From: Epiperipatus broadwayi
Lineage: Eukaryota > Onychophora > Udeonychophora > Euonychophora > Peripatidae
NCBI GenBank assembly: GCA_028023455.1
Contig: JAQFVV010006203.1
Location: 15,040,348-15,104,347, forward strand
Direction of reading: 5' to 3'
Length of the DNA stretch: 64,000 nucleotides
This document shows positions 25,279-33,532 of the stretch, one piece after another. Position 1 is the stretch's first letter; each line of letters begins with the position of its first letter. A model generated the notes under the pieces. The model did not search any database, was not told the DNA's origin, and worked only from the letters and a program-made list of their open reading frames with translations. The position numbers and the translations under genes were made by a program.

Positions 25279-25332
25279 ATATTGTAGCTCTGATGATGAC
25301 TGAAGGACAGTTGAAACTGTTAGTTTTGATAT
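25279..25332 (+). ncRNA. Hammerhead ribozyme, family 2, core intact
   Basis: CUGAUGA at 25290-25296, stem II GACUG/CAGUU with loop AAGGA region (25298-25312), GAAA at 25313-25316, triplet GUU at 25319-25321, and cleavage predicted between 25321 and 25322. Stem I pairs 25279-25289 (AUAUUGUAGCU) with 25322-25332 (AGUUUUGAUAU), 10 of 11 positions counting GU wobbles. It is the inverted partner of the motif at 25049-25102. Hammerheads with very short stem III are known from Penelope-like elements. Confidence 0.78.
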
Positions 25333-25381
25333 AAATAAAGAGTATTGATAAAGTGTTTAAGAAAGCGGTAAATGGTATGAT

Positions 25382-26280
25382 AATGCTTTATTATGTTAGA
25401 AATTATTAAATTCCATTTAACCATTTTTAATAAAGTTTATAACTATTTTTTATATAGGTGCATGATAATGCACATCTTTTCACTTTTCATTTCTTTCCAT
25501 TCAAACACTACGATCTTATTAACAATTAAGAGCTCACTCAGTTTTACAATTTCCCCAAGATCTGAAATGGTATGTTTTCAATGTGAGTTATTAATTATAA
25601 ATAAAATGACGGTACATGATTGGATAAATATGAAATGTTAAAAATGGATATTATCATTTATCTATATAAAGAATATTATAGACATTTTTGAGTTTTATTA
25701 AATTCTAAAAATCTATATCTAAAGTTAAATAAAATATAATAATTTCTATCATAAAAGAATGCTTATTGTGAAAAAGAAATAAAATCAATCCAAATCTATA
25801 TATATACAAACTGTAAATATAAAAATAAACCCCTTTATTCTTTTTTTTCTTTTGAATGGAAAACTTTATTCTCACAATGACAATTAATATTTCGAAAAAA
25901 TCTCATTGGCCATCTTCAAAATTAACTATAATCTATTAAATAAATTACTAAGCCTATTACAAAATAAATCTTATCAATTTTACTACCAATTTGACAGATA
26001 ATAAATTAATAGTAAAATTTATAAGATTTATTCTACAACGGTTTGATAATTTAATGAATAAATAAATTGATTCTGAAGATGGAAAGTTTGGTTGATATTT
26101 TAATGATTGTTGTGAATATAAAGTTTTCCAATAAAAAAATAAAAACAATGATTTACCTTTTTAGTTTTGTAAATAGCAAAATATAATATAATCACAGAAT
26201 TATTCAAGAATATAGGTACTTTAAAAATATATTTAAAAAAAAATGTTAATAGACTTATTACTCAGGAATTCATAAGAACT
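25382..26280. other. TRAPPC11 intron, nothing recognised
   Basis: AT-rich intron with a short AT-rich imperfect inverted repeat around 25970-26040 (TTTGTAGAATAAATC-like). No coding relic was seen. Confidence 0.4.
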
Positions 26281-26419
26281 TCGAGTGCCAGAATCGATCC
26301 TGGGACATCCCAATTTCAAGTCAGATACTCAATTGCGCCAAATCATCTGAACTCCCGATCCTGGGACATCCCAATTCCAAGTCAGATACTCAATTGCGCC
26401 AAATCATCGAACTCCCGAG
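26278..26419 (-). repeat. tRNA-derived SINE head with tandem 61-bp unit
   Basis: On the minus strand TTGGCGCAATTGAGTATCTG resembles a Pol III box A region, and GGATCGATTCTGGCAC resembles box B. A 61-bp unit starting GATCCTGGGACATCCCAATT is duplicated in tandem at 26296 and 26357 with two or three differences. The left copy keeps the better box B. GC content is well above the intron background. It is not a functional tRNA gene because no complete cloverleaf is present. Confidence 0.7.
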
Positions 26420-26951
26420 TAAAAAGTAGCCATATGCTTTTTTTTTAAATATATAATTTTAGTATTTGCAAACTTAAAAATTTATGATTATCTCTAATAA
26501 TAATAAAAACTTATCCAAGTTTTTCCAGCTATTACTTTAAATGCAGTTTTTAATTTTATATGTCAATGTGTAAAGAAAATAAAATAGGCAATTTTATAAC
26601 AGAAAGAAATTTAAGTACTGCAGTTTGCCAAGTCATAATCAGTATAAGCATAGATAAAAAAAAAACACAAAAAACAATGATTCATCATCTGATAACAAGA
26701 TCACTAATGACATTGGCAATTACAAGAGATGTTTCTAAAATGGAAAATTTCCTAATCAACCAAAAATGTCAGAAATTACAGAGAAGTTTTCCAGCAGACA
26801 CTGTGCTAATCATCAATGTGTAAGTTATGAAACCAAAATGAACAATTTTACTTTTTTTTAACGTTAACATGACATTTCTAAATGTTTTATATCAAAATTA
26901 TACATATGTAAATATTGAATTTTTCTGATGAAGATTACTATATATATATAT
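26420..26951. other. TRAPPC11 intron, nothing recognised
   Basis: AT-rich; a plus-strand open segment at 26560-26823 has no recognisable family. An AT dinucleotide run lies at 26939-26951. Confidence 0.4.
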
Positions 26952-27102
26952 AGTAAAAATCAGTCATATATCACATGACCTATATAGCTTGTATTACTAA
27001 TATGTAATATATAAAGAGCCTGCTACTAGCTCTAAACAAGCTTAATTTTTTTTTTATGATAAATGCTACAAGAGAAAATACATGAAGCTTTTCTCTATGA
27101 TG

Positions 27103-27158
27103 GTCCTCATCCCCAGACCGGTTTCGAGCTATGGCTCTCATCAGTGAGGAGCTAGGAC
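27103..27158 (-). ncRNA. Hammerhead ribozyme, family 1, core intact
   Basis: On the minus strand: GUCCU-AGC-UCCUCA, CUGAUGA, stem II GAGC-CAUA-GCUC (four perfect pairs), GAAA, ACCGGU, then UGGGGA-UG-AGGAC. Stem I has two helices (UCCUCA/UGGGGA and GUCCU/AGGAC) around an internal loop, the layout used for loop-loop contacts in natural type I hammerheads. The triplet is GUC; cleavage is predicted between 27116 and 27115. Stem III is the palindrome ACCGGU, too short to be stable alone but able to pair between two molecules. Confidence 0.88.
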
Positions 27159-27516
27159 ATAAGATTCAAAATATTAACTCAAGCCAAGCATTTATCTAAT
27201 TCTTAATTATTAAGAAAAAGATCCAAATCTTCAGACAACTACATGTCTTCAAACTCAGCTCTTTTACCAAAGAAACTATATGAGCCTGAACTAAATTCAG
27301 AGATCCCATATATTAGTAGGCTTAGCAATTTAATATAGCCAAAGCCCTAATAGCAAAATTATAATAGTAAAAATCAGTCATATATCACATGACCTATATA
27401 GCTTGTATTACTAATATGTAATATATAAAGAGCCTGCTACTAGCTCTAAACAAGCTTAATTTTTTTTTTATGATAAATGCTACAAGAGAAAATACATGAA
27501 GCTTTTATCTATGATG

Positions 27517-27572
27517 GTCCTCATCCCCAGACTGGTTTCGAGCTATGGCTCTCATCAGTGAGGAGCTAGGAC
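27517..27572 (-). ncRNA. Hammerhead ribozyme, family 1, second copy
   Basis: Same as the copy 414 bp to the left, with all core residues kept. The one visible change inside the motif is CCGG to CCAG in stem III, which keeps the C-G closing pair and the GUC triplet but breaks the perfect palindrome. Tandem placement means a transcript of this strand could be cut at both sites to release a 414-nt unit. Confidence 0.87.
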
Positions 27573-27692
27573 ATAAGATTCAAAATATTAACTCAAGCCA
27601 AGCATCATAGAGAAAAGCTTCATGTATTTTCTCTTGTAGCATTTATCATAAAAAAAAAATTAAGCTTGTTTAGAGCTAGTAGCAGGCTCTTT

Positions 27693-28420
27693 ATATATAT
27701 ATATATATGTATGAGTATGATATAAAATGAGCTTATCCTAAGACAAATTTTTGTGTTAGATCATATACTGGAAATACTGTAAGCTAAGTATGTCAAAACC
27801 ATTATATACTATAATAATTCCATCTATTTCTTCCCCATTTACCAACTTTCAATATATAATAGGAATTTATTCTCACAGACATAATATTTTTTTTCTACTT
27901 CTATTTCATTTTAATAAAAGCTTATTTCATTAGTTACAATATTACTCTTTTCATATTCTCTGATTATATCATAAAAAGCTAGACAAAAAAAAAAATATAT
28001 CTATTTTTCTTTGCACATATTTCTACCATTCTATACACATTATTTTTTAAATCCTTTTTCAAAGTACTACTTTACAAAAATAAGTGCTTAATACTATTTC
28101 TCCCATCTCCACATAAACCATACCTTAATTCAAATTTTTATTTCATTTTCCTGGTAATTCAAAGTTTCTATTATTGTATCACATGAAAATATGAACCAAG
28201 ACCACTAAAATGACTTTTGCTAAACATACCGTAACAAGATAAGTGATATATTATTTCTATGAAATTAGTCTTGTAAATCTTGTTTAGTCATAATTTACAA
28301 TTCAAAAGTTGCCTTTTAATGTTATTTCACAATAAATTCTGTAAACTTCAATGCTTTTATTATAAATTTCAGCTGTAAAATTTAAATTAAATATATATAT
28401 GTGTGTTAAGAAAATCTTAC
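27693..28420. other. TRAPPC11 intron, nothing recognised
   Basis: AT-rich intron up to exon F; microsatellite-like AT runs at its left edge. Confidence 0.5.
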
Positions 28421-28556
28421 CACATTGTACAATATTCTGCATGCTAACAGAAAAAATAAGAGGGTCTTGTTGTGTACTAGTCAAAGCTTTCCATTTTTGA
28501 ATGGCCAAACTCACCAATTCAGGATTACAACTTGGTTCTGGATCAGGGCATTCGTT
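28421..28556 (-). CDS. TRAPPC11: TRAPPC11 exon F
   Basis: A 136-nt exon with acceptor TTGATTAG and donor GTAAGA. It opens with NECPDPEPSC, nearly identical to the family's NESPDPEPDC, then continues ELVSLAIQKWKAL and ends SMQNIVQC. The VQC is completed by exon G as VQC/VEC, matching FVQCKAKF of the vertebrate protein. It encodes the start of the beta-rich region after the Foie-gras solenoid. Confidence 0.93.
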
Positions 28557-28844
28557 CTAATCAATAAAAATTACAAAAAATAAACATTTCTAATAAATCA
28601 ACTATCCTGTATTTAAAATATACAGTACAACTTTTTATTTTTATAATTTTAGCTTGTAACAATTTAAAATTAATGAAAGAAATGAACAAAGCAATAGCTA
28701 CATTGGACTATGTCCATCTGTTAATATTAATTATTAAATGTCTTTAGAAAAATTCAAACTTTGTTTAAACTTTTCAAATACATTAAACTGTTAGTAATGT
28801 CACATAGATTTGTATATACTATAATGTTAAAATGTTTTAATAAT

Positions 28845-28937
28845 AGTACCAGCATGGGAATTGAACTTGGATCTTTAGACTCATGAATATTGAATTTAAG
28901 ATAATACCCTAAACAGTTAGACTATTCTATCAAAGGC
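28845..28937 (-). repeat. tRNA-derived SINE, copy 1
   Basis: On the minus strand a box A-like TAGTCTAACTGTTTAGGG is followed about 45 nt on by box B-like AGTTCAATTCCC. The stretch AATTCAATATTCATGA(G/A)TCTAAA is shared with the plus-strand copy at 29.57 kb, so the two are one family in opposite orientation. Confidence 0.65.
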
Positions 28938-29106
28938 AATAGTCAGTAGAAATTTCATATACTTCTCTAAGAGAATTCTCCTGATTTCTCCACTTTTTCC
29001 TAAAGGCAAGGTTAATGAATGACTTTTAAATATTATGAATTATCACATAAGGTTGACTGAGTTATAGGGCTATTTACCATTATCATATGAACAATTTCTT
29101 TGAATT

Positions 29107-29358
29107 TTATTTTTGCATTTTCCTCTCTCTGTCTACTATTTTTATCTTTTCCCAATCAAACATATGTTTATCGATATGCATGTAAACTGTTAAGTCAGAT
29201 ATTTCAGTTTTTTGTTTTCTAATCATGTTTTTGCATTCTTTCAGTTGCTTTTCAGTGGGATGTCTAGTTTCACTACCACTATATACCCTTCCACATTTAT
29301 ATCTTATTTCATAGAAGCAATTTCTATTTTTTAACATCTCAAGTTTAACCAATATCAT
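29107..29358 (-). mobile_element. Penelope-like element fragment, GIY-YIG endonuclease
   Basis: An 83-residue open minus-strand segment reads CFYEIRYKCGRVYSGSETRH, then IRKQKTEISDLTVYMHIDKH and MFDWEKIKIVDRERKMQK. This follows the Penelope GIY-YIG plan: Y.I.C.CG.VY.GET.R, then S.L..H....H..DWE..KI.D.E....KR. The catalytic GET arginine region is altered to GSET. No RT part was recognised upstream, so it is a short 3' fragment. Confidence 0.8.
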
Positions 29359-29571
29359 GTGAATGTAGAAGGATGTTCAATGAAACCAATCACATTATTG
29401 AAAAATAATTAAAAGAGCATATAACAATGACAAATAATTCCATAAATCAATGTAGTATTATAATTCATAATGTTTGGAAGCCATTCATTAATCTTGTCCA
29501 TAGGAAAAAGTAGAGAAATCAGGAGGACCATCATAAATAAATACATGAAATTTCTACTGACAGTTGTCTTT

Positions 29572-29690
29572 GACAGATTGGCCTAGTTGGTTAGAGTACC
29601 ATTTTGAATTCAATATTCATGAATCTAAATATTTAGGTTTGATTTCCATGCTAATATTGTCACTAGATAGGTCAGCAACCCCTAAAAAAG
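29572..29690 (+). repeat. tRNA-derived SINE, copy 2
   Basis: Box A-like TTGGCCTAGTTGGTTAGAGT and box B-like GGTTTGATTTCC are well placed for an internal Pol III promoter. The segment between them matches the inverted copy at 28845-28937. A non-tRNA body (CACTAGATAGGTCAGCAACC) follows. Confidence 0.75.
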
Positions 29691-29811
29691 AGAAAATTAA
29701 TACTGCTCAAAACAGCTATATATTCATCTGTGTGCTATTACTAACAGTCGAATGTGTGTGAAAAGTTTTAATAAAATTTGATTTTTTCTAAAGGCATTTA
29801 ACAATTAACAT

Positions 29812-29880
29812 TGGATTATGGAAATAGTCTAATATAATTACATTTAAAATACTATCATCACAAACTTTCAGACAAATATA
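29812..29880 (+). repeat. Dispersed repeat shared with 31.56 kb
   Basis: TGGAAATAGTCTAATATAAT and CATCATCACAAAC(T/C)TTCAG are shared with 31593-31652. It may be the 3' end of a SINE or LINE; the second copy lies directly after a LINE tail. Confidence 0.5.
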
Positions 29881-30253
29881 AAACAATAGATATATCTGTG
29901 ATATATTATTAAAAATAAGAAGCATTCTAACAGTTTGCATTCTATATCAGATAGAATTAACATTTTACTCAGTTTTTAAAAATGGTCCTGCATGGCATCA
30001 TTTTCATGTTTATCAAAACAATATCTGATTGCAAAATTATATAAATTACAGCATTATTATGTTAAAACATGTTTGTCAGTAAATGTTTTCTCAATCAGAA
30101 ATAGACCAATTCCTGCCAAAAATTCAAACAATTTGCAGTTATGATGATTTGTCAAAGAAAATAGTATAATATGGTTTCTCAAATTCTGACAATTCTTCTA
30201 CAATATTTCCTGATTCTATCATGTTTAGTTTCCAATAATAAATGTAAATGATT

Positions 30254-30361
30254 ATGAAAGTTTTAGCATGTTCTCATCATAAAAATTGGATATTGGAAAA
30301 GTCAAATGTGACTTTTCCAATATCCAATTCTTATGATGAGAGCATGCTAAAACTTTCATAT
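30254..30361. repeat. Short perfect-type palindrome
   Basis: Arms of about 50 bp (ATGAAAGTTTTAGCATG...GGATATTGGAAAAGTCA and its reverse complement) meet at a 4-base centre AATG near 30308. There are only two or three differences. No hammerhead or tRNA-like feature lies inside. It could form a hairpin of about 50 bp in either transcript. Confidence 0.85.
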
Positions 30362-30829
30362 AAAAGATCATTCAAATATCAGCCTTTCAAACTAATTGTA
30401 GGAACAGTGCTATATAAAAATAAATGCTTATTTATATAAAAGATCAGTAGCCGTGAAATAACAAGCCAGTCTTAACAGAAAATGTTTCAGTAGAAAGCAT
30501 ACGCAAATATGTACTAATCTCTGCAGTAAGTGATTCTATTGGGGTTTTGTATTTTTTTGCTGGAATTCTCCACAATGTGAATCAGGCAAATCAAAGTCAA
30601 ACAATTTACCAATCTTTGGTAAATGTAGATAAACCTAAATTTAACATCATTGATTTTGAAACATTTAAAGCATTTTGGAAACACTTCTGCTAATTGATTA
30701 CCCATAATTTGCATCTTTTATAGTTGGTTTATTATTTCTTTTCATATGCAAAAAGCAAAATAAAAATGTTCAGTAGATTGCAATTTATGGAATAATCAGA
30801 ATAGCATTTAATTGTCTTATGAGTAAAGG
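30362..30829. other. TRAPPC11 intron, nothing recognised
   Basis: AT-rich sequence with no family resemblance in its short open frames. Confidence 0.4.
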
Positions 30830-31555
30830 ACAGGCAACAAGATAGTTGAGAAAGATAATACAGTATGCAGAAGATTTGGATAAAGGCTTTATGTCAGTAT
30901 AATTGTACAAAAGGTGGGATTATGTTAGGAGAATTATTGAATGTTAAAGTGACAAAGATTGGGATAGAAGAATAGACGCATTAATAAAAAATAGGGAGTT
31001 GGAGAGATGGAGAACTAGTATGGAGAGAAAAAAGGGTTTAAATATATATAGAAGTAAACAGAATATTGGGGTGAGTTAATTTACAATAATAATAAGGAAA
31101 GTAGTTTATTGTTAAAGGCTCAAAAAGAATCATTAGTAATAAGGGAATATACACATAAATGGAAGAATGTTGGTGATTTAATCTACAAGTTATGTAAAGA
31201 AGGCATGGAAGATATAAGGATTTTGTTAATTGAATGTAAATGCTTACAAGCAGAAAGAATACAAATAATGAAGTTGTGAGAGAATAAATATTAATAAAGA
31301 TATTAACAGAAAGAGGGTTCTTGGTTTTTATGTTGGGTTTGGAAAAAGATAAAGGGTATTTATATATAAAGACCATAGAGTGGACAAAAATAATGCTGTA
31401 GAAAGGGATGAAGCAGGATAGAGAAGAATATGAGAAAAACTTAGTGTGGAGATTGAAATGGGAAGGTAAGATGGTTAACATGTTTCTCTGAGCGTAGTGG
31501 CCGAGAGATTCCTGACTCCGATAAAGGAGAAGCCATAGTGCATCGTATTGTTATA
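30830..31555 (+). mobile_element. Non-LTR retrotransposon C-terminal fragment
   Basis: Plus-strand frames read MERKKGLNIYR, then ESLVIREYTHKWKNVGDLIY and KLCKEGMEDIRILLIECKCL followed by QAERIQ. This matches the tail of several LINE clades: a CRLCGEGEEDI.HFLLEC..L..ER zinc-finger-like domain. Stops and frameshifts interrupt it. The end near 31500-31545 (GTAGTGGCCGAGAGATTCCT) looks like 3' UTR. Opposite orientation and different family from the RTE-like copies. Confidence 0.65.
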
Positions 31556-31660
31556 TTTATATATTGGACTATTTTTCCATCATCTATTAGACAATGGAAA
31601 TAATCCAATATATAAAATACAACTAAAATACCATCATCACAAACCTTCAGGAAAACATCT
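31556..31660 (+). repeat. Dispersed repeat and small hairpin after LINE tail
   Basis: TATTGGACTATTTTTCCAT pairs with ATGGAAATAATCCAATA as a hairpin of about 17 bp; the right part is shared with 29812-29880. Confidence 0.5.
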
Positions 31661-32205
31661 TAACATCGCGACAGGTGATTTGAATTCCATCTATTTCAGC
31701 TTGCATTATACATTATGATATTTTCTTGCATATGTATATATAATATATACTGTACACAAATATTTTAATACAATTTTCAGAATTATCTATGTTTGCATTT
31801 GCTTATTATATTACTATTTTGCTTGATTTTTATCTGAGAAATATAGATGTATCAGTAGTTGTAGCTAAAGATCCTAGTAATTGAAAATAGCAGATTAGGT
31901 GCGACATAATATAATTATTTAGATTTCATTCAATATTTAAAATTTTGAAGAGATTACTTTAAACCAGGAAATGGATAATTAATCTGATGTATTTTGATTG
32001 ACAGGCTTTATAAAATTTTCCCAAATAGATGGAAATTTTGTTTTTTTCATTACATCTCTTAATGCAGTTGGATTTTTTTAAAATTTCGATATCCTTTTAA
32101 AAATATCCAACTTTGTAAAACTTGTTATTGAATAAAATAATCAACAGTTAAATCAAATACTAGATGATCAATAGTCTATATTCAGTTACTAATGTGACTG
32201 GAAAC

Positions 32206-32256
32206 ATCTACTGCGGCCCATACCAGTTAGATAATAGAGGCGATATCTAACTGAAA
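32206..32256. repeat. Strong small hairpin
   Basis: CAGTTAGATA (about 32224) pairs perfectly with TATCTAACTG, ten pairs around a 10-base loop ATAGAGGCGA. GGAAACATCTACTG precedes and GAAACATCAATG follows, so a short direct repeat brackets the hairpin. Function unknown; it is not a hammerhead because no CUGAUGA is present. Confidence 0.6.
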
Positions 32257-32794
32257 CATCAATGTAATAATAATATTATTAAAAGCATTTACACACACAT
32301 ATAGATCCAAAAACTTTATTCACATCTTTTATCTGTAAAAATCATCTTTATTTTAAAAAATTATACATATTTATAAATCCGTAATACACTGATAACTCTA
32401 TCACTGAAATGTAATAATCTATATGCAATTATTATTTCTTACATGGAGAAAATATCAATTATATTTACTGAGTTTGTTATTGTCTCCATGTCAGAAATAT
32501 TAATATAACTGCATATAGATTATAATGTATTTATAAATGCTTATTTATTTATATCATTCAGGAAATTAACAAATAAAAATACATGATCCTACAACAGGCA
32601 ATTCTAGATATTCTATTCTCTGGATGATGCAATTTAAAAAAACTAATAAAAAAAAAAGTCCAACTCTAGATCTATATTATAAATCTTTGTTAATTCTTAG
32701 ATCATAAAACTAGCTAAACTTCAGTTTACTAAAATTAATATTAATTTATAAATATATAAAATATAATTTGTTCTTAACAAAAAAAAATACTTAC

Positions 32795-32856
32795 ACATAT
32801 GACTTTAATTAAATTTTTTTGAATCCGTTGCTTCTCTTCAGGAAGAACTTTTATAT
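32795..32856 (-). CDS. TRAPPC11: TRAPPC11 exon E
   Basis: A 62-nt exon with acceptor AATATTTAG and donor GTAAGT. It reads IKVLPEEKQRIQKNLIKVIC after the split Asp; vertebrate TRAPPC11 has LKDDQKSRIEKNLINVLMN. It ends at phase 0, so exon F begins with a whole codon (Asn). A GT two bases upstream could serve as an alternative donor, but only the chosen one keeps the frame into exon F. Confidence 0.92.
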
Positions 32857-32874
32857 CTAAATATTTAAAAAATA

Positions 32875-32935
32875 AAATAATAAACTTTCAAATAATGGAA
32901 CATTTAATAAACTATCAAATAATGGAACATTTAAA
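32875..32935. repeat. Short tandem duplication
   Basis: A unit of about 27 bp (AATAAACTTTCAAATAATGG plus AACATTT) occurs twice with one or two changes, just upstream of exon E in transcript sense. Confidence 0.7.
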
Positions 32936-33532
32936 CCAATAGTATTTATACACAATGGATATTTGAAGAATGCTATTTCTACAGATAAATAGTATATCTC
33001 ACAGAAAAACGGATTCTGATTGGTTGTCTCTTCAAGCTGCCTACAGTGCCATCTCTAAATCAATGCATGAGTTACACAAAAACTTAATTTAGTTATTCAC
33101 TAAAAAAAATTTAAGACCCTACCATATCTGGATCATGAGTTACAATATGAAGTGAGACAGTATATCTTGTACCTTAACCTATGCCGAAACAATGCCTTGT
33201 TAAATTGGACAAAATTGCTACTGAAATGTTTGAGATGATTAAACTGTGTACGGCAGTGGAGGCATGAGTTATAGTTTAAATAGTTTTCAAGATTTTGTGA
33301 TAGCAAAGAGAGCAAAGATGATAATTTATGAAGATACAGAACATATTATTAAATTTTATGTTGTAACCTCTGATGAGGACAAGCTAACCTCTTAAAATTT
33401 TTGCAATGAATAGCTAAATTATGTCAATACATAACACATGTAATTAATTTTGAAATGATGCTGCAGGCAGTTTGGAGAGAGAATCAGCCACCTTTTCACA
33501 GGAATACAATGATGTACATACATATTATATAC
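32936..33532. other. Intron left of the LTR compound
   Basis: No coding feature. CTCTGATGAGGACAAGCTAA at 33369 looks like a hammerhead half-core with a possible GAGG/CCUC stem, but the GAAA is replaced by UUAAAA, so it is at most a relic. Confidence 0.4.

Larger units (their letters stand above)
25015..25381. mobile_element. Palindromic hammerhead element, family 2
   Basis: The left arm (from ATACCATTTACC at about 25017) and right arm (ending GGTAAATGGTAT near 25379) are inverted copies that both carry CTTTATTTATATCAAAACTA and a hammerhead motif. The centre is AT-rich with repeated ATACATAATTAAAT / ATTATACAC units. Each hammerhead's 3' side points outward. No coding sequence is present. Confidence 0.85.
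26952..27692. mobile_element. Tandem plus inverted hammerhead element, family 1
   Basis: A unit starting AGTAAAAATCAGTCATATAT occurs at 26952 and again at 27366 (offset 414), nearly identical over about 239 bp. The first copy continues with about 175 bp related to 60.09-60.42 kb and, inverted, to 6.5-6.7 kb. At 27605 an inverted copy of the unit's 5' half follows (TCATAGAGAAAAGCTTCATG ... GCAGGCTCTTTATAT). Each direct unit contains a hammerhead on the minus strand. Head-to-tail copies with an extra inverted partial copy are characteristic of Penelope-like and related insertions. No coding sequence. Confidence 0.88.

Noticed and set aside
26926-26975. CTGATGA followed by a long AT hairpin and TAAAAATCAG
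   Set aside because: No GAAA follows the stem and no stem I can be drawn; chance hammerhead half-motif.
29564-29761. 65-codon plus-strand frame
   Set aside because: It lies over a tRNA-derived SINE and has no protein resemblance.
31038-31481. 147-codon open frame on the minus strand
   Set aside because: It is antisense to a recognisable LINE C-terminal domain on the plus strand and has no family resemblance.
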